A DNA stretch of 64,000 bases from Sclerodactyla briareus (lineage: Eukaryota > Echinodermata > Holothuroidea > Dendrochirotida > Sclerodactylidae), in the NCBI GenBank assembly GCA_026419785.1, contig JAODTK010000333.1, forward strand, positions 620,001 through 684,000, given 5' to 3'. Below, one piece after another: positions 11,640 to 21,680 of the stretch; position 1 is the first letter of the stretch; each line of letters starts with the position of its first letter. The translations under genes and the position numbers were made by a program. The notes beneath the pieces are model-generated. The model did no database searches. It saw only the letters and a list, made by a program, of their open reading frames with translations, and was not told the origin of the DNA.

Positions 11640-13403
11640 ATCCAGCTATTGCCGATCAAGGCACTTCTTAGGACATTACCTCAGATCATTTGAAACCTGA
11701 AATGCACTCTGACATCCCGGAGAGTATGTGGCTGCTAATACAGCGCCGATGCACTGAGGATCTGCATGTCACTCCATCTATCTATCTATCTATCTACCTA
11801 TTCCAGTGTGTCATCAATTGCCTTTTTGGCCCCCAAACAGTCATTCTGCGATGGGTGTCGACCAAACTTGGACACAATGTTCATTGACCCATGGACATGT
11901 TTGGACTTGCGAAGGTCAAGGTCAAAGGTCATAAAAAGGGCATCATAGGCCATTAATGGTGGTGACAAAAATTTCAAAATGTATCTCATCCCACAAATTT
12001 TGGTGCTCAGTGCTGATGTTCGGTCATAATGAGGTCTAACAGCCGTACCTTCGGGGTGTTCAGGAATTTTTGGTCCAAGGTTACTGAATTAGGCCCGAGG
12101 GCCATTTATGAAATTTCACACAATGGTACTTGAAATGCATCTCCTCCCACAAGATTCAATTCATGTTCTTCAAAGTTACATGTAATGGTTCTTGGGCTAG
12201 ATGGCCATAGGGGGTAGGGGGTGTTTGGGAATTTTGGGGGCTCAAGGCCCAGTTTGGGCCCTTGGGCCCATTATATGAAATACCACAAAATCTTGTATTT
12301 CCTACAAATATTGTTGCACAGTGCTGATGTTTAGTCATAATGGTGGTCTAATATCTGTACCTTCAGGGTGCCCAGGGATTTAGGTCACAAGGCCCGTGTG
12401 GGCCCCAGGTCCGGACAAGTGGAATTATGCAAAATGCTTGCTCCCCTCTTCTCTTACCAATTTCAGTGCACAGTGCTGACATTCAATCATAATGATAGTC
12501 TATCGGCCATTCCATTGGGGTGTTCAGGAATTGTTGGTCTAAGGTTCCCACCTCGCCATTCTATGAAATTTCACACAATGGTACTTGAAATGCATCTCCT
12601 CCCACAAGATTCAATTCATGTTCTTCAAAGTTACATGTAACGTTCTTTGGATAGAGGGCCATTGGGGGGGGTCTTGGAATTTCGTGCTCAAGGCCCAGTT
12701 CAGGCCCTATGGCCCATCATGTGGAATTTCGCAGAATGCTTTTCCTCTTACAAATTTTGTTGCACAGTGCCGACATTGGGTCATAATAATGGTCTGACAG
12801 CTGTACCTTTGGGGTGTTGAGGAATTTTTGGTCCAAGGTCCTACTTGGGCCGTGAGCCCATTTTATGAAAATTTCATGGCAATGTGGTACTTGAAATGAA
12901 TCTCCTCCCACAAACTTCAATTGATTTTCTTCAACTCACATGTAACGGTTCTTGGGTAGTTTAGAGGGCCTTTGAGGTGTTCAGGAATTGGAAATTCTAG
13001 GCCACAATATTAGTCATAATGATGGTCTAATAGCTGTACCTTCAGGGTTCCCAGAGATTTAGGACCAAGGCTCAGTGTCACTGTGGGCCCTGCAGCCCAT
13101 TATGTGGAATATTTATTGACTGCTAAGACATCTTTGGGCCATGAAGATCATGGTCAAAAGTCGTAAAGTGGCACAATAGGCCATTGTTTCAAATGCCTCC
13201 TTGGCCTCATGATCTGGAACATTATCATATAATTGTACATCCGTCTTGATACATTTGTGTGGTTTGAGCTACAGCACTATTGGTGCTCTTGTTTTAAATT
13301 GCCTTCTTTGGCCTTATAATGTCGAGCATTCGGTCACATAATTGTACATTCGTCATTGTTACATTTATGCGGTTTGAGCTACAGCACCATTGGTGCTCTA
13401 GTT
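11640..13403 (+). mobile_element. Helentron-like (HINE-type) element, family A, copy A1
   Basis: The element has a short leader, a (TATC)n microsatellite at about 11777-11800, a conserved single-copy segment with AGGTCA repeats, a tandem core, and a 3' end reading GGTTTGAGCTACAGCACCAT then TGGTGCTCTAGTT. The 3' end carries a perfect 7-bp hairpin, AGCACCA/TGGTGCT. The core alternates modules of about 300 and 150 bp: the ACAGTGCTGATGTTCAGTC-like motif recurs at 12009, 12318, 12470 and 12767, giving a composite unit of about 455 bp. A microsatellite near one end, central tandem repeats and a terminal hairpin are hallmarks of non-autonomous Helentrons. No Rep/Helicase coding is present. Confidence 0.6.
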
Positions 13404-13527
13404 ACACCTGGGGGAGAGAAGCAAGTTGAGATTAATACCTTGCTCAAAGGTTTTATACATGGACTCGAACCCACAACCTCTGGATTACGAGCTTGGAGGT
13501 TGACAGCCTAGACCACTCATGCTCTCA
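13404..13527 (-). mobile_element. tRNA-derived SINE
   Basis: Read on the minus strand, the segment begins with a tRNA-like head. Box A resembles GTGGTCTAGGCTG (plus-strand 13504-13516) and box B is GTGGGTTCGAGTCC (13461-13474). The non-tRNA body follows, with GAGCAAGGTATTAATC and a tail ending CCCAGGTG. The A-to-B spacing matches RNA polymerase III type-2 promoters. It abuts the 3' end of the Helentron-like element exactly. The acceptor stem does not close convincingly, so this is a SINE rather than a working tRNA gene. Confidence 0.7.
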
Positions 13528-13539
13528 AATATTAGCCTA

Positions 13540-14090
13540 CAATGATATCCACCAGAATAATCGAAAATGCAGTAAAACAGCCAGCATGAATGAATGCAAA
13601 TATAATTGTAGATATTGTTATTACTAAAAATAACTCTGAAAAAGCTAATCAGTAGATCAGGATCTGTATGTTGTATAGGGCCATAGTGCCTGGGTACCTC
13701 GACTTGAACATTATTTCACACTGTAGTGTGAATTTAGTGTTCAAGTCAAGGTACCGCAAATATACACAGTTGAAATATGCAGAAGCAGGAAGGCATAATA
13801 GCCAACACCCTCAGAAATTATAAACAATTCAGTAAAAATTATGACCAACACAGGAGACTTAATTTTCTCCTGAAAAATATGGCTTTGTAGTAATTTGTTA
13901 CTTTTGAGATCAGACAATGGTTACTGATACAGCCAGCAGCAATCTTAGGTAGGTTAAACACCAATATATAAACTGATCTCTCTGGGGAAGGAAGTATGAA
14001 CAATGTGATAAAAAACAAACAATGGAATTGATGCTGAAAATTAAAAAATGAAGGAAAATGCAAGGATTATGACTACCCCGGTACATCAAA
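13540..14090. repeat. About 225-bp tandem repeat, right part
   Basis: AT-rich units with phrases such as ACCCTCAGAAATTATAAACA and TTACTGATACAGCCAGCA match the array at 9340-11170. The array therefore continues after the MITE, the Helentron-like element and the SINE. The hairpin at 13693-13755 lies within it. Confidence 0.55.
13693..13755. other. Near-perfect 63-nt inverted repeat (hairpin)
   Basis: Left arm: GGTACCT, one unpaired base, GACTTGAACA, a small internal loop, TTCACAC. Loop: TGTA. Right arm: GTGTGAA, a small internal loop, TGTTCAAGTC, one unpaired base, AGGTACC. That gives 24 base pairs interrupted only by a 1x1 mismatch and a 4x5 internal loop. It could be a precursor microRNA-like foldback, a palindromic mini-element or cruciform-forming DNA. 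No second copy was noticed here. Confidence 0.75.
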
Positions 14091-14202
14091 TTTTTCAGAT
14101 TGTAGTATAAGTAAAATCAACAGTTTAGTTCCATGTATTTAATTCAACATTTTCTTAAGGCAGTTCTGAAGTCCTTGTGGCAGTGGTAATACAACTCTAG
14201 GC

Positions 14203-14336
14203 AGTGATGTAGTCGAGCCGTGCAATCCGAGGCCAGGCAGAGGCCGAGGCCGCACCCCCCGAGGCCGAGGCCAAGGACGCACCCTCGAGGCCGAGGCCAC
14301 ACCTCGAGGCCGAGGCCAAGGCCGAGGCCGGGCAAT
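14203..14336. repeat. GAGGCC hexanucleotide repeat
   Basis: Imperfect GAGGCC/GAGGCCAAG repeats follow a CAGTGATGTAGTCGAGC sequence that resembles a hAT terminus. Related CGGCCTCG sequence recurs at about 16288-16320. Open frames on either strand give only Gly-Leu or Pro-Arg periodic peptides, as expected from a hexamer. Confidence 0.8.
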
Positions 14337-14848
14337 AATATAACAGCATACATTTAAATACCAGGTTTGAATCATAAAGTAATTTTGTTCTTCATAAGTG
14401 CACAGGTACTAGCCTCAGATGCTAAGGTCACTGCACTGCATTTTTGGAAACATCAAGTATTCCAGCATCCGGGGAGAAAGCAGAGTACTCGATTCTGGCT
14501 GCACCATCGCCAAAAGGGCTGTGAATTAATCAGCAGATGACCTGCCCATCCGATGAAATGAATGTGTGTACGACCACAATTTTTTTTTGATCTATAAAAG
14601 TTACATTCTAAAATCCATCTTGGCTAGGGCAATACATCACTCAATATCAATCCAAATCATACAGTGACTCAAACCTAACAACAAAAACAAAACCAGAGAG
14701 CCAAGAGGGTTAGTGATACCTTGACTACCCTGAAGTTTGTTGACCTCAGATGACCTTTAGCCTGACCGAAAAACAATAGGGATCATATACTCATTATGGG
14801 CTTGAACCACCAAGGTGGAGTCGAGATATTGTGTTAACAATCTAGGCA
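14337..14848. other. Unassigned region
   Basis: No repeat partner, RNA gene or coding signal was recognised. Confidence 0.3.
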
Positions 14849-14965
14849 TCACACACACACACACACACAGCACACGCACCCGCACACGCACACGCACACG
14901 CACACGCACCAACACACCCACACACACACACCACACCCACACATACATACATACATACACCACAT

Positions 14966-14996
<31 letters not shown>

Positions 14997-14999
14997 CAA
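14849..14999. repeat. Compound CA microsatellite
   Basis: Runs of (CA)n are interspersed with CGCACA hexamers and a short (CATA)n stretch, ending in (CA)n. Frames across it give Thr-His or Val-Cys periodic peptides and are not genes. Confidence 0.95.
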
Positions 15000-16682
15000 C
15001 TGTATGACTGCATAGATTCTTTGACTAAAGTCAACCATAAACTTACACATGACTGGAGGGTGAAACCGGTAAACCAGCAACGTATTATCCCCAAATATGA
15101 AGCAATCAGTGGGCCGGGAGAGGACCAATGTCTATCTATTCGATACGACTGAGATCGGTGGGGTCGCCATGTTCCAAAACACGCAAATCAGGCGATTAAA
15201 AAGTAACGTCAAAAAGCCAGGAGGAGGCCCGCCATCGTGGTAGTGGGGCGAATCCAACCCCCTCTGCCTGAATCATCAGAGATTTTTATTCGAAGAAACA
15301 TGTGTGCAAAGTTTCAAGTCAACCCGACATGCGTTGGAGAGCCTTATCGCGGCTACATGAAAAAATCCTCTGTCAATGGCGGAGGCCGTGGCGAGACAGA
15401 ACAAGACAGAACCATAATATCCCCATGTGGGGTTATAAAAGGCATGAAAAAAAAAGGGAATCAAATATATTTGGCTGTGATTATCTCATGTACACACTAC
15501 AGACTACAGTGGCAGAACGCGCAACATTAAAATAACAAATAATTTCATGTTTAGCGTCCCCGCCCGCCTCCTTTTTGGAGATTCTGAAAATTGCTTTTTT
15601 TTTTTTCATTCAGGCCATAACTTTTTGAAAGAAGATTGAAAGTTTCTAACTTTACTGGAATCAGTTTGCTGTTGACAGAGGAAACAATTTGAAGCCTGTT
15701 TTAAGGTTAGTAGACCCTGTAGAACCATAAAATAAAAAAAGGAATAATAAGGGGCCTCCTCCTCTGAGAAATGTCAAGTGTGCAAAACCCTGCTTCGTTT
15801 TCCTCTTTTCAAACAGTCAAGTCTGGTATTATCATGTTGCATTTTATTTAGCAATGGTTATTATGCAATTTCTGGTTTGAATGGGATATAAGTATTAGTT
15901 CAAGCTACATGCCATTGGCTTATCTTGATAACAATGCCGGGGTGGTCGGTAGCCAAAAAAAAAAAAAAAAAGGGGGCCGCCTCCTCCTCTGTTTTTTACA
16001 CAAAGCTAGACATATGCGTAAGTGCGCACTTTGCAGTGCAAGTGCATTCAGTACTGTAAATGTCTTATGGCCAGCGAGCTCGCAAGGCAGCCGCACTCGC
16101 GCACTGCACTTTGGGAATTGCACGGCGGGCCGTGCGCAGCGCCAGGACATTTTATCGGCAGTCTTTTGTGTGATACCGAGCTATGCCTACGTTAGTTCAA
16201 AATTGTCGCGAAATTCAAATAAATCCTGAAGCATCATTTCTGACATAAAATTTCATTTGTTCTTTACTTTGATAGCAAAAAAATATTGTCCGGCCTCGAC
16301 CCGGCCTCGGCCCAAAAACCGAGCATAATAACACCTGGTTCACATGTGTATTACAAAACTACATGTTAGTCTGCCGCAACATTGAATAGTGCATGCTGCA
16401 TCTGTAGTACTTCAGTGTGATCAACCTGAGGAACTCGAGGGCTATTTGCCTCAAGAAATTGCCCCTGGTCTATGAGATTTCATTGGGACCAGGGGCTATT
16501 GATACATTTTAGGGGCCTGTGGAGAATGTGGGCTCACTGTATGGCTATTAGCCAGGCCCTGGCAGACAACAGATAAACGATTATCTCACCATTCATGCTG
16601 CCCACGCCTTTCTGAATTGATCACTGCTCCTGGTATTTATTCTTTTAATTCAGAAGTCTGCTTTTTTACCGTTATTTGCTAG
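15000..16682. other. Unassigned region with homopolymer tracts
   Basis: It contains T13 near 15595 and an A17 run from about 15955. The block at about 15160-15540 is GC-richer and has a 97-residue open frame on the plus strand with no recognisable domain. A GC- and CpG-rich stretch occurs at 16070-16145. A transposon remnant is possible, but no termini or second copy could be identified. Confidence 0.3.
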
Positions 16683-16880
16683 GAGGACATATTCTCCCTT
16701 CCACCTGCTCCCGCGCTGCCCTCCACCATCACTGAGAGTGATGTAAAGAAGATCACTGATCAACCTCACCATCCCTCGCAACCAGGCCAAAACCATCACA
16801 GAGGTCAGGTCCCTGGTTCATCATTTGACCACAGCTGGTAAACACTACATCAAAGAACGTGCATCAGCTGATCAGAGCCT
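16683..16880 (+). pseudogene. Candidate coding exon with a frame break
   Basis: A pyrimidine-rich tract ending TTTGCTAG (acceptor) is followed by a frame reading EDIFSLPPAPALPSTITES and DVKKITD. After about 16760 that frame loses coherence. A neighbouring frame continues LTIPRNQAKTITEV, RSLVHHLTTAGKHYIKER and ASADQSL up to CCT|GTAAAG, a possible donor. The simplest reading is one exon of about 66 codons with a small indel. The peptide looks helical and charged. I do not recognise the family; a coiled-coil region of an extracellular-matrix protein is one possibility. The break could be real decay or a sequence error. Confidence 0.35.
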
Positions 16881-17080
16881 GTAAAGATCTTGGCCTGCAG
16901 ATGGTGTCAGGATACTGACTACGTACCAAAAGATAAAATGTGAGTGACCTACATGTACATCAGCTAGGTAGAGTGGGGTAATGCAGTGGTATTGTTGGTG
17001 CTAGTATGGTGAACACCTTCCAGCTGATCCGAGACTGTAAAAGTAAACAGGCTGTGTTAGCCAGTGTTAGAGTCAAGTCC

Positions 17081-17215
17081 AGCCAATCCGAGTCCGAGTC
17101 CAAGACCGAGTCCTCATCATCCGAGTCCGAGTCCAAGACCGAGTCCTCAACATCTGAGTCCGAGTCAAGACTGAGTCCTCTTGTCCGAGTCCTCTTGTCC
17201 GAGTCCGAGTCCAAG
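17081..17215. repeat. GAGTCC hexanucleotide repeat
   Basis: Imperfect (CGAGTC)n/(GAGTCC)n repeats. The Ser-Glu periodic frame on the plus strand and the Asp-Ser frame on the minus strand are products of the hexamer, not genes. Confidence 0.85.
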
Positions 17216-17877
17216 TCCCTAGTCCCTATTATATCTCAGCATATATCAGAAATGAATCGGGCCTGGTATTGATTCAAAATATCTAGTAATAGGCAGTTAG
17301 TGACAGTGTGCCTCTCTCTTCTCGCAAAAACTGTATAAGATAATATCACACAATCAGCCCAATGCATCATAACAGTTTCCACATATTTCTATTCAAGAGC
17401 TGGACTCTCATCAAGAAGTTCATAGCAGTGGTTATGTAATTGCATGTATCAATGCTAGAACTAACAGAATGAAACAGCTGAACATCAATATAACCCTATG
17501 TATACTCCTCATTTGCGGCTTTCCCACCTACTCCCATTTGGAGACCATGACAATTTCCAGACAGTAGCTAGATATATTGAAAAGATTTTTCTATTTATTT
17601 TCTCCATTGCATTTCAAGAACATCACAATTGCCACAGTCAGCGATTGTGATGGATGCGGCATGTTCTCCTGTGCTGTGCATGTAACACCTAACCGCTGTT
17701 TCAACAGGTATAGCTTAGTCGTACTATTGGCTAACTCCAATTTGGTATGAGTGAATTCGAGCATTGACAGAAAAGAAAAGAAAAAAAAACAGCACAGTAT
17801 AGTTCATAATGTTTGTGATTATCATTGTTAGAATTTTGCAAATGACTCTTCTCAAGGATTTTTTGGTGCAATCTTGA
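17216..17877. other. Unassigned region
   Basis: Nothing recognised. Confidence 0.3.
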
Positions 17878-17996
17878 ACCTGAGTCCCAGTCCCAGCAGC
17901 CGAGACCGAGTCCGAGTCATTGAATCCAGAGTCCGATCCGAGTACTTTCATAATTGGGTCTCGGACCGTCTCGAACCGGTGACCAGACTCAAGTCC
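17878..17996. repeat. Second, degenerate GAGTCC-type repeat
   Basis: GAGTCCCAGTCCCAG, CCGAGACCGAGTCCGAGTC and GTCTCGGACCGTCTCG segments echo the hexamer at 17081-17215. About 660 bp of other sequence separates them. Two parts of one decayed element or two expansions are both possible. Confidence 0.6.
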
Positions 17997-18870
17997 CTCC
18001 AAACATTGGTGTTAGCCCCCACTCCGATATCCTGGGATACTGACTGCCTACCAGAAGATGGATATACGTAATGTCATATCTGGGAACCAGACACTGTATA
18101 GTCCTTTGTGTTAAGAAGACGTTGTGACATCCTGCCTGAACATGCACTCTTTCTTGCTGTGTAAGACCCTTTCACATTTTCTGAGGTGGTGCCCAGCAGT
18201 TTCCCCTGCAGTGTTTCACCACAGTAACAACGTCTTGTCCAGATTGTCAGTGCCACCCCGCGGGTCTTATAAGACATCTGCTTCCGATATTGGAGGAAGC
18301 CAATAAATCCGGAACAATAGAGTACACACCCCCCCGAGACAAATTGGAAAGACGATTATATTCACAGAACTGTGTTGGTCAATCAAAGTGCATATTTTGT
18401 TAAAGGTAAACATTTCACTCAAACGAGTAAAGAATGAATTAATACCTCTTAACACGAGATATGTGCTACACGCTGACTCTAAGTATTTACCAGTACGTAC
18501 ATGTATCTGCTAGTGGCTGCAGAAGGGCTCAGTACCCTAAGCCATGTAAGGTCATCATACCTGGATTGATTGCCCTGCTCCAGGACCACCATTCATGCCC
18601 CATCTGAAAGGACGAGTAGTGAACTCGAGAACCTGACCACTTCATTGGAAACCTGGAGGATCAGAAGTTCAAGTTCAACATGACAGCTCACACACAGCTG
18701 ACCACAGACCAATATCCCCTATACCTTTAGTGTACCCCAGAGAGTCCACTGCATTACAGCGGAACAGCCTCCTAGGAAAAAAACAATCCTGTGACTACTG
18801 GATTTCGAACCTGGCTATGTCACTGATACGACTTTTTCTACCCATACCCACAGCTAGGGAATGCTATACT
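17997..18870. other. Unassigned region
   Basis: At about 18033-18060 a GGATACTGACTGCCTACCAG segment resembles GGATACTGACTACGTACCAA at about 16911-16930, a short local echo. No exon is supportable. Confidence 0.3.
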
Positions 18871-18889
18871 GGGGGGGGGGGGGGGGCAT

Positions 18890-21482
18890 TTTAAACCAGC
18901 TGTTGAGCTGTGTGATGCCATGTCATTCATCTATCTATATATCCCTCTAATCGTATCGATCGATCTATCCGTCTGTAAACTTTTACTTTTTAAGGCAACA
19001 AAAATGTTTTGTGCTTCGATAATCTCGACAGATTGGTCACAATGTTCATTGACGATGGGTCATTGTTGACCCACCTTAAGGCCAAGGTCCACTGATATTT
19101 AAGAGGCCCAATGGCCAAAAGTGGAAACCTGCAGAATTCTACTTGTACAAATTTTGGTGCACAGTGCTGATGTACGGTCATAATGATGGTGTCTGTCCCG
19201 TACCTTTAGGGTGTTCAGGAATTTTTGGTCTCCATTCCCACTTTGAGGGCCCATCATGAAATTTCACACAATGGTTCTTTAAAAATTCATCTCCTCCACA
19301 AGCTTCAATTGATTACTTCAAGTTACAGGTAATTTTCTTTGGTAGAGGGCCATGGGAGTGTTTAGGAATTTAGGCCACAGGGCAATAGTTTTTTGGGCCT
19401 GCGACCAATCTATTCAGATTATTCAAACTTATCCCATATTGGACGCATGCATCCCACCCATTCTGTGAAATACCACAAATCGGTATCTCTACAAATTATT
19501 GAAAAGTGGCTAATGGTTTGGCATAATGATGGTCCTAATAGCCATACCTGGGTTGAGGTGTTCCAGATATTTTGTTCCAAAGTCCCACTTGGGGCCCATT
19601 TTATGATACTATGGTGCTTGAAATGCATCTCTCCTCCCGCAAGCTTCATTGATTTTCTTCCAAAGTTACATGTAATGGCCATTGGGGTGTTCAGGGAATT
19701 TTGGGCCCAGACCTGAGTTTGGGCCCTAGGTTCCATTATATGAAATACCCGCAAAGTCTTGTATTTCCTACAATTCTAGTTGCACCCTGCTGTGTTCAGT
19801 CATAATGATGGTCTAATAGCCGTACTGTCAGGGTGCCCAGGGATTTGGACCCAAGGCCCCGTGTGGCCCGAGAGCACCCATGTGGAATAACAAATGCTAT
19901 CTTCTCTTATAAGTATTTGGTGCCAGTGCTTACGAGGGCCATTTTAATGAAATTTCCCAGAATCTCACACATTGGTACTTGAAATGCCACTCCTCCCACA
20001 ACTTCAAAAGTGACATGTGCTGGCTCCTTGGTTAGTGGTCCAGCAGGTGTGTTGCATCTTTGCGCACCTCTGCTCGAGGTCCAATTGTGGGCTCTAGGGC
20101 CCACATCTTCAAATCACTTGAAATTCTTACTACAAATCACTGGTCAGTGTTGAATGTTGGTTAAATGACGGTCTAATAGCTTTACCTTCCATGCGTGTCG
20201 GCTTTGTTGGAAGATAGTCGGTGCGCAGAACAAAAAATTATTGGCCATCGTAGCCAGTATCAACTGCCCTCTTGAAGGCATTCTCATCATTTAGTCCAAC
20301 AATGCTTGGAGGGAGCGTGTTCATTAGGATACGTCCCTTGGAACGGAGGAGCCGCTTCGAGATCACAATCGTACAAACGGCCAGATCTTTTTTTTAGTAA
20401 GGATTGGTGTGGTTTGAACGCAGTATCAATCTTATGGTGGAACGACAATACCATGACGTGGGAATCGTTAATATTCGCCATGAAGAAATTCATGGCAGGT
20501 GATATTAGCATAATCCTCTCCTATGTTCGAGATGGTTCAAGTCATTTCAGAGATGTCATAATATCAATGTACATGCTCATCGGACGGCCCTTAGCGGCCA
20601 GTGACAAAATCTACCAGCGTCTGTTTTGAACCTTTTCGATTTTTCTCAATACCATCATAGTAGTATAAGGGGACCAAACATGGGAGGCATATTTGAGTTG
20701 AGGACGCACATAATATGTAAGCATTCCTTAACATTGCTGGAAACCATTGGAATTCTGGAGCGGAAATTTAATTTAATGTTGCAATCACCAACATTATTCC
20801 TCCTCCCACAAATTTTGGTGCACTGTGCAGATGCATGGTCATAAATGGATAGCTTCCCTCAGACCTTTCAAGAATGTTTAACCATTAACTCGGGTGGCCC
20901 TATCCACTCTATCTAGTGTGTCACAACAATTGCCAACAGACCCCAATATCCATTCTGTGAGGGATGTCGACCCACTTTGGACACCTGTTGATTGGCCCAT
21001 GAGGCAGGTTTGACTTTTTAATCAGGGTCAAAGGAAATTAAAGGGGCAATCGCCCATCGTGACAAGTTAATATAATATTCCCTCCTACAAAGTGTATATT
21101 AGATTTTTCTGAAACCTTGTCATGAAGTTTCTTTGGAGGGGCTCTTTTCAGCTAGAATTAAAACACAGTAAACATCTTATGAACAGAAGCAAAACATATT
21201 CTTTCTTTGATGGATGTTTACCAAACTTGGACCCAATTTTCATCACTTTTGGCACTTGTGTTGGTACGGTCAGAGGTCATTGAGGGACACATACGCCTCT
21301 GCAGAAATTGTCTCTTTCTCAATCCTCGATGATGTTGACTGAACTTACTTACGGCACATAGGCCATTGCTTGAAACTATCCTTCTTATCCTTAATGATCT
21401 GAACATTTAAATCATGTTTTTTCATTTGTCTTGGTAACAATTTGTGTGGTTTGAGCTTCAGTACCCTTGTGATGCTCTAGTT
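18890..21482 (+). mobile_element. Family A Helentron-like element, copy A2 (interrupted)
   Basis: It begins with a leader related to that of copy A3, a degenerate TATC microsatellite at about 18929, and the same internal modules as A1 (for example the ACAGTGCTGATG motif near 19160). It ends with a degenerate form of the family's 3' end, TTTGAGCTTCAGTACC then GATGCTCTAGTTT. A LINE fragment interrupts the core at about 20190-20765. A second 5'-like segment (CTATCTAGTGTGTCACAACA) begins at about 20910, so two overlapping copies or an internal rearrangement are involved. A G16 run precedes it at 18871-18886. Confidence 0.55.
20190..20765 (-). mobile_element. 5'-truncated LINE fragment: reverse-transcriptase C-terminal region
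   Basis: On the minus strand, VRPQLKYASHVWSPY (plus-strand 20665-20709) is followed in the same frame, 8 codons later, by IEKVQNRR (20617-20640). This is the classic end of the reverse-transcriptase region of CR1/L2/Jockey-type non-LTR retrotransposons. A further segment reads NTLPPSIV (20298-20321), then NAFKRAVD, then a stop at 20238-20240, matching the usual C-terminal NxLPxxVV...NxFKxxLD motif. Frame breaks between the blocks and the missing N-terminal part show a dead, 5'-truncated copy. About 45 bp of 3' sequence follow the stop. It sits inside family A copy A2, so it inserted later. Confidence 0.85.
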
Positions 21483-21524
21483 TGTGGGAAATTGTGAAAA
21501 GTTTATATTTTGGCCAGTTTTGGA

Positions 21525-21680
21525 TTGTGACACAATAACCAGACAGACCCACCTGGATGGATCAAGCTGAACTTGGTATGGAGTTCCAGATGTATAACCA
21601 TCTTGTAATAATAAAGTTGACATGCTTAGGTTTATATGGTCAGGAACAGTCAAGGAATCACTAAGCTCTGTGCTGATGGT
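21525..21680 (+). repeat. Family C repeat monomer (GGATGGATCAAG repeat)
   Basis: It carries CCACCTGGATGGATCAAGCT, then ACTTGGTATGGAGTTCC, the signature of a dispersed repeat present more than ten times between 21 and 45 kb. Confidence 0.55.

Noticed and set aside
13404-13527. Functional tRNA gene
   Set aside because: Internal promoter boxes are present, but the cloverleaf does not close and a SINE body follows.
14757-15128. Val-Cys and Thr-His repetitive frames
   Set aside because: Products of the CA microsatellite.
15237-15530. 97-codon frame suggestive of a small protein
   Set aside because: No domain and no splice context; the opposite strand is equally open.
17006-17272. Ser-Glu rich open frame resembling an acidic or SR-like protein
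   Set aside because: Entirely explained by the GAGTCC hexamer; the opposite strand gives an equally periodic Asp-Ser peptide.
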